From: an uncultured Prevotella sp.
GTDB taxonomy: Bacteria; Bacteroidota; Bacteroidia; Bacteroidales; Bacteroidaceae
Direction: 5' to 3'
Assembly (NCBI GenBank): GCA_934183135.1
Contig: CAKPRX010000086.1
Coordinates: 1 to 8,981, forward strand
Length of the DNA stretch: 8,981 nucleotides
This document shows, in pieces, positions 1 through 6,429 of the stretch; positions within the stretch are counted from its first letter, which is position 1, and every line of letters starts with the position of its first letter. A program made the position numbers and the translations under genes. Below the pieces are notes generated by a model. It saw nothing but the letters and a program-made list of their open reading frames with translations, was not told the origin of the DNA and did no database searches.

Positions 1-67
1 GGTGAATACTATAGAAGTTGACATTTGCATACTCTTCTATGAGCTCAATGCTATATTTGGCGCTCAT
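1..67 (-). CDS. 5' end of a small protein, possibly HigB/RelE-like toxin (partial)
   Basis: Only the first 22 codons lie in the window; the gene runs off the left edge. Reading from the ATG at 67-65 gives MSAKYSIELIEEYANVNFYS and onward without a stop. This N-terminus resembles, from memory, a widespread Bacteroides/Prevotella family of about 150 aa usually followed by a helix-turn-helix protein, an arrangement typical of HigBA/RelE-type toxin-antitoxin modules. That assignment is recollection, not a search. The start is supported by a good Bacteroidetes promoter (-7 box TATCTTTG at 101-94) placed about 27 nt upstream. A 14-bp perfect palindrome lies between promoter and ATG, which fits autorepression but does not prove it. 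It is transcribed in the same direction as azlCD, 211 bp away. Confidence 0.55.
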   Translation of the reverse strand, partial: MSAKYSIELIEEYANVNFYSIH

Positions 68-70
68 AAT

Positions 71-84
71 TAACTTATAAGTTA
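71..84. promoter_or_regulatory. 14-bp perfect palindrome in leader of the partial gene
   Basis: TAACTTATAAGTTA is its own reverse complement. It lies between the -7 box (101-94) and the start codon (67-65) of the partial minus-strand gene, so it would fall in the first ~20 nt of the transcript. The position suits a repressor operator. The binding protein is unknown. Confidence 0.45.
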
Positions 85-93
85 TTTCTGCTG

Positions 94-124
94 CAAAGAT
101 AATACATTGTTCCGAATGTAAACA
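94..124 (-). promoter_or_regulatory. Bacteroidetes-type promoter for the partial left-edge gene
   Basis: On the minus strand, TATCTTTG (101-94) matches the -7 consensus TAnnTTTG exactly. A TGTTT sequence (124-120) sits about 19 nt upstream where the -33 TTTG/TTG element is expected. Transcription would start near 88-90, giving a leader of roughly 22 nt before the ATG. Confidence 0.65.
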
Positions 125-134
125 GGATGTTAAC

Positions 135-168
135 TTAAAAATTAAGAGCCCCGTTCATTTTTAACACA
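135..168 (-). repeat. Upstream element copy A (TGTGTTAAAAATGA + GC core + T-tract)
   Basis: On the minus strand this begins TGTGTTAAAAATGA (168-155), continues with a GC-rich core and ends ATTTTTAA (142-135). TTAAAAAT (164-157) can pair with ATTTTTAA (142-135) around the GC-rich core. A close relative lies at 1389-1420. Both copies sit at the same distance from a -7 box: 75 nt here from the first T of the element to the last G of the box, against 76 nt there. The function is unknown: an upstream promoter element or a weak terminator of the preceding gene are both possible. Confidence 0.5.
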
Positions 169-277
169 TTCATGGTATGAAGGCAGATAGAGTCGGGATG
201 GCGCGGCGATAACTATGGGATGAACTATGGGGCCCTCTGATACTCGGGCAGTTTTCCTATTATGCCCTGGCAGCCTG

Positions 278-616
278 TCATAGCCGGATAAGTATCATAT
301 AGCAGAGGGTGCCGGCGGCAATGGACAGCATGATGTTTCTTCGCCATACGTGGATGAGCAGGGTGAACGCCACGGCAATGTATTGCGCCACAGCATCTGC
401 CGACAGGATGAAGCCGGTGGGGCTTGCTGAGACGGTGCTCCGAAGACAATACGCCACCAGCAGGGCGAAGACGGCCGGCGGCAGCACCTTGCCCAGGTAC
501 AGGATGTACTTGGGCGTGGGCCGGCCAGGGCGGAAGGCTATGAAAGGGATGAAGCGTGTAATCATGGTTGCCACCACGCCCGCTGCCACCATGATGATTT
601 GTTGCCAAATAGTCAT
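278..616 (-). CDS. azlD: AzlD family branched-chain amino acid transport subunit
   Basis: A 112-aa hydrophobic protein starting MTIWQQIIMVAAG, the usual size for AzlD. It is the small integral-membrane partner of AzlC; the pair is known in other bacteria to export branched-chain amino acids and their analogues. Visible features are about four membrane-spanning stretches, an early ITRFIPF segment (residues 19-25) and LGKVLPPAVFALLVAYC (41-57), both typical of the family. The start codon (616-614) overlaps the azlC stop (615-613) as ATGA, so translation is probably coupled, and this overlap fixes the start. The TGA stop is at 280-278. I see no convincing terminator after it: GGGCA/TGCCC arms near 247-267 have a 12-nt loop and no T-tract. 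Family call is firm; the exact substrate is inferred. Confidence 0.85.
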   Translation of the reverse strand: MTIWQQIIMVAAGVVATMITRFIPFIAFRPGRPTPKYILYLGKVLPPAVFALLVAYCLRSTVSASPTGFILSADAVAQYIAVAFTLLIHVWRRNIMLSIAAGTLCYMILIRL

Positions 617-1305
617 TGGGCCACCCTCCCTTGCTTGCGGTAGATGGTGAGAAACAGCAGTATCGCGACCATACTTGGTATAATGAAGTGGTCGGCACTG
701 AATATCAGCAGGCAGAGTGCCGAGATAAATAGCCCCGAGAGGCTGCTGGCATGGCTGCTCTCCTTGACCCAGTTGTCGGCGAATATGGCTGTAAACATGG
801 CAGTCAGTACAAAGTCTAACCCCTTGAGGTCGAGGGTGAGCAGTGGCCCTATCAGTCCGCCCACGGTGGCCCCTGTCACCCAGTAAGCCTCGTCCAGCCA
901 GGTAAGCCACAGCAGAAACCACCCCTTGTCTACCCCTGCGGGCGCCTTGACCGAATTGGTCAGAGCAAAGGTCTCATCGGACATGCCGAAGATGAGAAAG
1001 AACTTCTTCCAGCCCATGCCCTTGTATCTGTCGAGCATGGACAGACCATAGAAAAGGTGTCGGGCGTTGACCATCAGCACCATCAGAAAAGTCTGTAAGG
1101 GGTGAAAACTGCCTAACAGCATGTTGCCTATCAGAAACTCGGCACTCCCAGCATATACGGTGATGGCCAGCAGCATGGGGTAGACGAAACTGAACCCCAG
1201 CTCGTGCATGTATATGCCATAAGTGAGCCCTAAGAACCCGTAGCCAGCCATGATGGGCAGCGAGGTGTGAAAGGCGTGTCTCAGTGCGATGGTTCTTACT
1301 CCCAT
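613..1305 (-). CDS. azlC: AzlC family branched-chain amino acid exporter
   Basis: A 230-aa integral membrane protein, normal for AzlC, which with AzlD forms an inner-membrane exporter of branched-chain amino acids. Visible family features are YAGSAEF (residues 51-57), NARHLFYGLS (80-89) and MSDETFAL (108-115), with several hydrophobic segments from about residue 15 to 222. I chose the ATG at 1305-1303 (MGVRTIALRHAF). The reading frame stays open for 38 codons further upstream, but those run across the promoter (-7 box 1352-1345) and have no transporter similarity. AGAGAGGG (1318-1311) five bases before the ATG is an unusually good Shine-Dalgarno for Bacteroidales and supports this start. The stop overlaps azlD by ATGA, making a two-gene operon. 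Substrate range cannot be read from sequence. Confidence 0.88.
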   Translation of the reverse strand: MGVRTIALRHAFHTSLPIMAGYGFLGLTYGIYMHELGFSFVYPMLLAITVYAGSAEFLIGNMLLGSFHPLQTFLMVLMVNARHLFYGLSMLDRYKGMGWKKFFLIFGMSDETFALTNSVKAPAGVDKGWFLLWLTWLDEAYWVTGATVGGLIGPLLTLDLKGLDFVLTAMFTAIFADNWVKESSHASSLSGLFISALCLLIFSADHFIIPSMVAILLFLTIYRKQGRVAQ

Positions 1306-1344
1306 GTTATCCCTCTCTACAATGTTGTAACTTGAATGATGGTA

Positions 1345-1374
1345 CAAAGGTAATAGGTTATTTTCTTGCGCAGA
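1345..1374 (-). promoter_or_regulatory. Bacteroidetes-type promoter for azlCD
   Basis: TACCTTTG on the minus strand (1352-1345) fits TAnnTTTG. A near-consensus TCTG (1374-1371) lies 18 nt upstream at the -33 position. Transcription would begin near 1339, about 35 nt ahead of the azlC ATG, which rules out the longer upstream start. Confidence 0.6.
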
Positions 1375-1388
1375 CAGTCTGCTGGCAC

Positions 1389-1420
1389 AAAAATGAGGGC
1401 CGCGCTCATTTTTTAACACA
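1389..1420 (-). repeat. Upstream element copy B with perfect 9-bp hairpin
   Basis: The minus strand begins TGTGTTAAAAAATGAG. AAAAATGAG and CTCATTTTT (plus-strand arms 1389-1397 and 1405-1413) form a perfect 9-bp stem with a 7-nt GC-rich loop. Over the first ~24 positions it matches the element at 135-168 at about 21, with one extra A. It lies 44 nt upstream of the azlC -7 box and 5 nt past the terminator of the lipoprotein gene. It may be a promoter-upstream element or a second terminator. Confidence 0.5.
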
Positions 1421-1425
1421 AAAGA

Positions 1426-1468
1426 AAAGCGACTGTTAGGCGATTAGTGCTCGCCTGACAGTCGCTTT
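1426..1468 (-). terminator. Intrinsic terminator of the DUF4114-like lipoprotein gene
   Basis: Arms 1426-1443 and 1451-1468 form an 18-bp stem with a single G-T wobble and a 7-nt loop. On the minus strand the stem is followed by TTCTTTTGTGTT. It begins 26 nt after the TAA stop of the lipoprotein gene and separates it from azlC. Confidence 0.85.
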
Positions 1469-1493
1469 CTTATGACTTGTACTTATAAGTATG

Positions 1494-3065
1494 TTACTTG
1501 CGCTCCCAGATGTAGAGGTATGAGGTGGTGCCGTGCTCGGGGTTGCTGCCTTTCTTGTCGCCGAAGAGCGACGGGCTGAGCGGGGTGACACTGCAGTCGT
1601 TGGAGACGATGTTGCCGTCGATCATACCAAAGGCGTTGAGGTAGAACATAGGCGTGCGTGTAAACGAGATCTTGGTCTGATTGAGCAGCGCCTGAAGCTC
1701 GCTACGTGTGACAGGCACCTCCTTGCCGTCGGCATCGATACGCTTGGTGTTGAAGTAACTGTTAATCTCGAAGGTAAGACCGTCGTTGTAAGTCTTGCGG
1801 AGATACTTCAGTACATCGGCATTGATACCCTTGGTGGTGATGGTGATGCCCTCCTTGGCGTAGGTGGTGGTGAGCGATACGGTGTTGCCGTTGATGTTCA
1901 TCTCGACCGTGCTGGTGGTGCTGTATGTCTGTGCCACATCGTGCTTCTGTACGATGAGCATATCGTCGGCCGGACAGTAGTAGTCGGCAGGCGTCGGGAT
2001 GAACACCGTTACATCGGTGGTGTCGCGCACGTGGATAGACAGCTTGGTGTCGTTGGCCTCGTAAGAGCGGTCGTTGATAGAGAAGTTGACCTCGACCGAC
2101 CCCTTGCCGGCTACTACCGATGGCGTCGGGTCTGGCAGTGGGTCAGGGGTTGGGTCCGGATCGGGGTTGGGTTTCGGGTCGGGGTCTGGCGTGGGATTTA
2201 CCTCTGGCTTCTTGTCCTCCTCGGTAGGCTGATCCTTGGTGTCGAGGGCTGGAGTAACCATGAATACCACATCGTTGAGGTCGAAATTGTTGTTATAGTG
2301 CTCCCAGTCCTCAAATCCGAAGAACGTGTTGCCACCATACTTGAACGAGACAGAGTGGACACCCTTGCCGTGGCACTCCTTGTCCTCCCAGAGCCAGTAG
2401 TGGGCCTCGTACGAGCACGAGCCGCTGTTCTCGCTCACGTTAGAGTAGTAGGTCTCTGCAACATTGCCCACATACTCGCCGTAGCGGTCGTTGCGGTTAT
2501 AGCCATACTTGGTGCTGAGATAGAAGCCAAACTTGTAGCCTTTCTTCACGGTTATCTGTATGCCCTTCTGGTTCTTGTAATAGCCCCAGGGGCACTGGCC
2601 GTTGTTGTCAAAGATGTTCTCCTCGTGTTTCTTGCCATCCTTGTCATAATAGTAGATGCCTATGATGTCGTGGCTTGCCGTCTGCGAGTAGGCGGGATAG
2701 AGCGTGAAGGGCTTGCCGTTGGACACATAGAGGTAGTTGGTTGTCCAGTCGCTTACACCTTCCTTCTTCGGTGTAAGGTTGAGGTTGTCCTGCTCCTCGG
2801 GCAGGATGTCGATGAATACCTTGGCTGTCGACTCGAGCACATCGTTGGCCAGCGGTGCCACACCCTTGATGCTCACCACGCTTTCGTCCTGGCTGGCCAC
2901 GCGGTAACTGTTGGAGTAGGCAGCCACCTCGGGAGCATGGGCTGGCGCGTAGTTGATAGTGGCCACCTGGGGCTCTCCACCGTTGGTGGGTGTAATCGTG
3001 TCTTCAGAACATGCGGCCAAGCCTAAAGCAATGGCTGCTGCCGCAAAATAACAGAGCTGTTTCAT
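1494..3065 (-). CDS. Surface lipoprotein with DUF4114-like domain and Pro-Asp linker
   Basis: A 523-aa predicted lipoprotein. MKQLCYFAAAAIALGLAAC gives a short basic start, a hydrophobic core and a lipobox with the lipidated Cys at residue 19, so the protein should be anchored in a membrane, probably the outer membrane. Residues ~165-271 end in GFEDWEHYNNNFDLNDVVFM (250-269); the FED...D.ND pattern is the hallmark of DUF4114, found in many Bacteroidetes surface lipoproteins, and its acidic residues suggest metal binding (inference). A low-complexity linker of repeated Pro-Asp units (286-315) joins it to a C-terminal domain of about 200 aa that I do not recognise. I chose the ATG at 3065-3063; a GTG two codons upstream would add only MV. 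It has its own promoter and terminator. Role unknown; adhesion or surface binding is a guess. Confidence 0.8.
   Translation of the reverse strand: MKQLCYFAAAAIALGLAACSEDTITPTNGGEPQVATINYAPAHAPEVAAYSNSYRVASQDESVVSIKGVAPLANDVLESTAKVFIDILPEEQDNLNLTPKKEGVSDWTTNYLYVSNGKPFTLYPAYSQTASHDIIGIYYYDKDGKKHEENIFDNNGQCPWGYYKNQKGIQITVKKGYKFGFYLSTKYGYNRNDRYGEYVGNVAETYYSNVSENSGSCSYEAHYWLWEDKECHGKGVHSVSFKYGGNTFFGFEDWEHYNNNFDLNDVVFMVTPALDTKDQPTEEDKKPEVNPTPDPDPKPNPDPDPTPDPLPDPTPSVVAGKGSVEVNFSINDRSYEANDTKLSIHVRDTTDVTVFIPTPADYYCPADDMLIVQKHDVAQTYSTTSTVEMNINGNTVSLTTTYAKEGITITTKGINADVLKYLRKTYNDGLTFEINSYFNTKRIDADGKEVPVTRSELQALLNQTKISFTRTPMFYLNAFGMIDGNIVSNDCSVTPLSPSLFGDKKGSNPEHGTTSYLYIWERK
2121..2206 (-). repeat. Pro-Asp linker-coding repeat, G-run-rich on the plus strand
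   Basis: This segment encodes alternating Pro and Asp/Asn units in the lipoprotein linker. On the plus strand (template for this gene) it carries nine runs of three or four G between 2128 and 2194. The run set at 2163-2184 has loops of 2, 4 and 2 nt and so fits a canonical G-quadruplex motif. Such repeats are prone to length change by slippage. Confidence 0.7.
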
Positions 3066-3131
3066 AACCACTTGCGTTGTTGATATTAAACTAATTAGAA
3101 AATTTAATGCTGATATTTATTTTCGCGGCTG

Positions 3132-3139
3132 CAAAGTTA
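3132..3139 (-). promoter_or_regulatory. -7 box for the lipoprotein gene
   Basis: TAACTTTG on the minus strand (3139-3132) matches TAnnTTTG and lies 66 nt upstream of the ATG. No clear TTTG is visible at -33, so the upstream half is weak. Confidence 0.5.
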
Positions 3140-3204
3140 GTGATAATTACCGAAACGGGTAGCATTTTATGCGTAAAATATGCGAAAAATATGACGGTTT
3201 GCGC

Positions 3205-3268
3205 AAAAAACAACTGCCACTTAGCCAGTAGCCCATGCTGCTTGCATGTAACTATTGGCTAATGGCAG
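3205..3268 (-). terminator. Large hairpin terminator of the BspA-like gene
   Basis: Arms at 3214-3231 and 3252-3268 pair with one bulged base and one wobble. A smaller CATGC/GCATG hairpin is nested inside. On the minus strand the structure is followed by TTGTTTTTT (3213-3205). It starts about 20 nt after the TAA stop (3291-3289) of the LRR gene. Confidence 0.8.
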
Positions 3269-3288
3269 TGATGTGGGAGATGATGCGA

Positions 3289-6200
3289 TTATCTTACGAC
3301 GACCTTGCGGCCATGCACGATGTTGAGGCCGCGCTGCAGGGAGGAGCGCCGGCGGCCGCAGAGGTCGTAGATACGATCGCCGGGACGGCTCGGGCAGTCG
3401 CCGTCAGCGGTGAGGCCGTCGATGCCCGTGATGGTGCCGTCGAGCGCTACCGGCAACTGGGTGGCTGTAGCGCCACGCACCTTGAGATAGCCACCGTAGA
3501 GAGGACAGGTGTCGCCCATGCCCAGTAGGCGGAAGGTGGTATGCTCGGCATCGTAGGCGTAGAAGGCGTAGCCCTGGTTCTCGGGGCGTGCGCGGAAAGC
3601 CTCGTCGAAGACTACGGGCTCCTGGAGTACGCTCACGAAGGCCGACTCCTCGGTGGTGGGTATGGTGGCTGGTACGGTGGCATCGGTCACGGCGAAAGTA
3701 GTGGTGGCCTCAGTGGCCTTGACCAGATAGGCCTGGCCAGCCTGCAGGGTGCAGGTGGTGCGGTCGAACCCTACGGCCTTGGCCTGGTCGCTGAGCCAGT
3801 CGGTCTGCAGGGCCTGTACGCTGAGGCCGGCAGGGGCCTGGGCGCTGAAGGGCATACCCACGGGCACCCACTGGCCTACGGGCAGGGTGCGGCTCAGCGA
3901 GGCGCGCTCGGCGGTAAAGTCGATGGGCGTGTCAAAGGCCACCCCATCGGTAATGGTGAGCTGCCGGCAGGTGGCCTGCGGTGCGGCGGGGGCCTTGCTC
4001 ATGTCTGTGGCGATAGCGGTTGCTGGGGTGCCGGCGCTGGATACCACAACGGTGTTGGGCTGGTCGGCCTCGGCGCTGCTGGGGGTAAAGTAGAGTGTGT
4101 TGGCAGCCATGTTGGCAGGGCGTGTGGCGGCAGCGGTAAACGTGCCGTTAGCGTAGGTGCCTCCGTAGGGGTCTACACTTATTAAGCCTTTTATCTCGCT
4201 CAGTGCCTCGCTGAGCGGCTTTCCGGCTATCGTAATGGTGCTGACGCAGGGATAGGACAGCACCAGCTTGTCGGGCCAACAGAAGCTTGCCGTTGGCTCA
4301 TTGATATCTATATGGCCGATGGCGTGCAGAGTAAGCTTGGTATAGCTGGCATCCCACAGAAGCGATGTGCGTGCAATGGCAGCTGGTAGGCTTAGCTCGC
4401 CGTCTTCACTAATATGGAGAACAGGGGCGGCAATGAGGGTACTATCCGCACGGCGAATGAGGAAACCGTCGGTTGCAAGATAATAGGGACTGGCCGAGTC
4501 GACATGGTAGGACTTTACGTGGACAGCGCTATGCTGATAATTGCCGATTTGCGGGTCTATGTATTCCACGTCGGGGCCAAATGTTACCGTGACATCAGCT
4601 CCCACAAGAGTATACATGGCTAACACGTTGACCCTTCGCACATTGTCTATCACCACGTCGCCTTGGATAGTACCCTGTGCTATCTCGAGGAGCGTATCGT
4701 CTGCACGGCGTATCAGCCGGTTATTGTAGCTGCGATAGTACGGGTTGGCAGGGTCTACGGTCAGGGTTGTTAATTTAGGCGTGGGACCAAACATGGAGCG
4801 CGAGTAACTCCAGGTATCAATGCTCTCAAGTCCGGTTCCGATGTGCAGCTCCTTGAGCGAGGTGCAATCTCTTAGAATATCTACACTAAGAGACTTTACA
4901 CTGTTTGGGATATCGAGGGTCTCAAGGGCAGACATATTGGCAAAGGCATATTGCCCGATTTCTTTCAGGGTAGAAGGCAACGTGAGTTGCTTGATATTCT
5001 GACATCCGGTATTCTTCATGGCTCGCCATGCAATACGTTTGGTTCCCTCTTTGACGGCGTACGCTGTGACGCCCGTCTTGTTGGTAAACTCGAAGAGTGT
5101 TGCGCCGATATAGGTAGCCCCATCGGTGCTGGCTGCTTTGCAGTTGTTGAAATAGGGCGTGTCGTCAAAGGCACCGTCGCTTACAAGGCAGTTGTCGGGA
5201 AGGGTGACGTTGACAAGGTTCCGACAATACATGAAGGCCTGGTGGCCAATGGTCTGTACTGTATTAGGAATCGCTATGCTGGTAATCGCAGAACCCAAAA
5301 ACGATTCTTGACCTATACTTGTTAATGTATTAGGCAGGGATATGTTTGCCGATAACTGGTTAAATGCGCGAAAAGCCCATTTGCCTATACGAGTGGTTCC
5401 CTCGGCAATGGTAATCTGAGTTATGGCATTGCAGTTTTCAAAGTATTCTTCGCCAATGCCAACTTTGTTGTATTCTGTGTTATAAACATAGTCTTTCTCG
5501 ACCAAACTGGCGGGCAGGGTCACCGAGGCGAGCTTTTTGCAGTTGGCGAAGGCATCGGCCCCCATGGTCTTGAGACTGGCGGGCAGGTCAATCGTGGTGA
5601 AGACGCAGCCCTTGAAAGCCTCACGCCCTATCTCCTCCAGTCCCTCGTTGAGACTGATACCCCTGAGCGAGTAGTTGTAGCCTGAGGCGAAGGCGCTGGC
5701 ATCGATGCTTCTAAGTGTCGACGGACATACCAGTGTGCCTGCGGCCACGCTTAGGTTCCACTGGCTGCTGATGCGGGTGATACCCTCTTTGAGTCGCACC
5801 TCGTCCTTAGAGGTCGAGGCTATGGTTATATAGCCCAGGAACTGCTCCTGCGCCGTGGGCTGGGTCTTGTCGTACAGACAGTGACTGTAATACTCGTACT
5901 TAGGGTTGTCCTCGGCTATCTCTAACTGGCGTATGGTCCATCCGTCTACCACGGCCAGAGGGTTGTCGGGGAAGGTGGTAACGTGGCTGCCTATGTATAC
6001 GTATCGGGGCGACGGACTGCCGTAACCCACGATGGGCGTTTTGATGGCAGTTACGGTGTACTGTATGCCGCTGCTGGGGGCAGTGACGCGGTCTATGCGT
6101 AGCGTTTCGGGTATCTCGGTGGTGGCCTTATAGCCGGTGAGGCTTACGGTGCCGGTGCCGTTGGCCTCGGTCTGCACGGTGTAGGTGCAGCAGTCTACGG

Positions 6201-6306
6201 TAAAGGTGTCGCCTATGTCGGCCCGTGTCGGCAGACTGGTGGTGAGCAACAGGGCCATACACAGGGAAGTCAGGGCACGGCCATGGGGGAGTAGTGGTAG
6301 ATTCAT
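3289..6306 (-). CDS. BspA-like leucine-rich-repeat surface protein with T9SS-like tail
   Basis: A 1005-aa predicted secreted protein. Residues 1-29 form a signal peptide (hydrophobic core ALTSLCMALLLTTSLP, likely cleavage after TRA). From about 190 to 500 come BspA/Treponema-type leucine-rich repeats (LRR_5) with the recurrent pattern 'L..IG..AF..C..L..I.LP..L', for example LEEIGREAFKGC and LKTMGADAFANC. NPxYxS-like inserts recur near 134, 521 and 606, a known accompaniment in such proteins. Residues ~720-970 are Ala/Thr-rich and not recognised. The end, IYDLCGRR (979-986) through GRKVVVR, resembles the Bacteroidales C-terminal sorting tail used for type IX secretion (inference). I chose the ATG at 6306-6304: the frame is open 25 codons upstream, but that stretch crosses the promoter. 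Related proteins bind host matrix proteins or mediate adhesion; this one is untested. Confidence 0.85.
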   Translation of the reverse strand: MNLPLLPHGRALTSLCMALLLTTSLPTRADIGDTFTVDCCTYTVQTEANGTGTVSLTGYKATTEIPETLRIDRVTAPSSGIQYTVTAIKTPIVGYGSPSPRYVYIGSHVTTFPDNPLAVVDGWTIRQLEIAEDNPKYEYYSHCLYDKTQPTAQEQFLGYITIASTSKDEVRLKEGITRISSQWNLSVAAGTLVCPSTLRSIDASAFASGYNYSLRGISLNEGLEEIGREAFKGCVFTTIDLPASLKTMGADAFANCKKLASVTLPASLVEKDYVYNTEYNKVGIGEEYFENCNAITQITIAEGTTRIGKWAFRAFNQLSANISLPNTLTSIGQESFLGSAITSIAIPNTVQTIGHQAFMYCRNLVNVTLPDNCLVSDGAFDDTPYFNNCKAASTDGATYIGATLFEFTNKTGVTAYAVKEGTKRIAWRAMKNTGCQNIKQLTLPSTLKEIGQYAFANMSALETLDIPNSVKSLSVDILRDCTSLKELHIGTGLESIDTWSYSRSMFGPTPKLTTLTVDPANPYYRSYNNRLIRRADDTLLEIAQGTIQGDVVIDNVRRVNVLAMYTLVGADVTVTFGPDVEYIDPQIGNYQHSAVHVKSYHVDSASPYYLATDGFLIRRADSTLIAAPVLHISEDGELSLPAAIARTSLLWDASYTKLTLHAIGHIDINEPTASFCWPDKLVLSYPCVSTITIAGKPLSEALSEIKGLISVDPYGGTYANGTFTAAATRPANMAANTLYFTPSSAEADQPNTVVVSSAGTPATAIATDMSKAPAAPQATCRQLTITDGVAFDTPIDFTAERASLSRTLPVGQWVPVGMPFSAQAPAGLSVQALQTDWLSDQAKAVGFDRTTCTLQAGQAYLVKATEATTTFAVTDATVPATIPTTEESAFVSVLQEPVVFDEAFRARPENQGYAFYAYDAEHTTFRLLGMGDTCPLYGGYLKVRGATATQLPVALDGTITGIDGLTADGDCPSRPGDRIYDLCGRRRSSLQRGLNIVHGRKVVVR

Positions 6307-6356
6307 TGTGGTAACTGTAAAATAGTTAATGATTGAAATATGCTTAGTTACTTCTG

Positions 6357-6386
6357 CAAAGATAGCGCAAACCGATAGCAATCAAA
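6357..6386 (-). promoter_or_regulatory. Proximal promoter of the BspA-like gene
   Basis: On the minus strand, TTTG (6386-6383), an 18-nt spacer and TATCTTTG (6364-6357) make a near-perfect Bacteroidetes sigma-A promoter. Transcription would start near 6351, about 45 nt before the ATG at 6306. Confidence 0.75.
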
Positions 6387-6415
6387 CTCGTTTGAATTGC
6401 AGAGGTGCCGCCTAT

Positions 6416-6429
6416 CTTCTGCAAAGATA
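6416..6429 (-). promoter_or_regulatory. Distal -7 box of the BspA-like gene, duplicate of the proximal one
   Basis: TATCTTTGCAGAAG (6429-6416, minus strand) is identical over 14 bases to the proximal site at 6364-6351, and lies 65 bp upstream of it. No good TTTG is visible at its -33 position, so it may be a weaker second promoter or a duplicated initiation region. It also forms TATCTT/AAGATA inverted arms (6413-6429). Confidence 0.45.

Noticed and set aside
1306..1419. Upstream extension of azlC by 38 codons
   Set aside because: The extension crosses the promoter and the hairpin element and has no transporter character; the ATG at 1305 has a Shine-Dalgarno and a correctly placed promoter.
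1533..3026. 497-codon open frame on the plus strand antisense to the lipoprotein gene
   Set aside because: Val/Gly/Arg-heavy composition with no recognisable domain; it is a frame shadow of a gene that has a signal peptide, lipobox, promoter and terminator on the other strand.
3541..4185. 214-codon Gly-rich plus-strand frame antisense to the LRR gene
   Set aside because: Repetitive Gly/Val composition that mirrors the GC-rich Ala/Thr-rich 3' part of the LRR gene; no promoter or leader.
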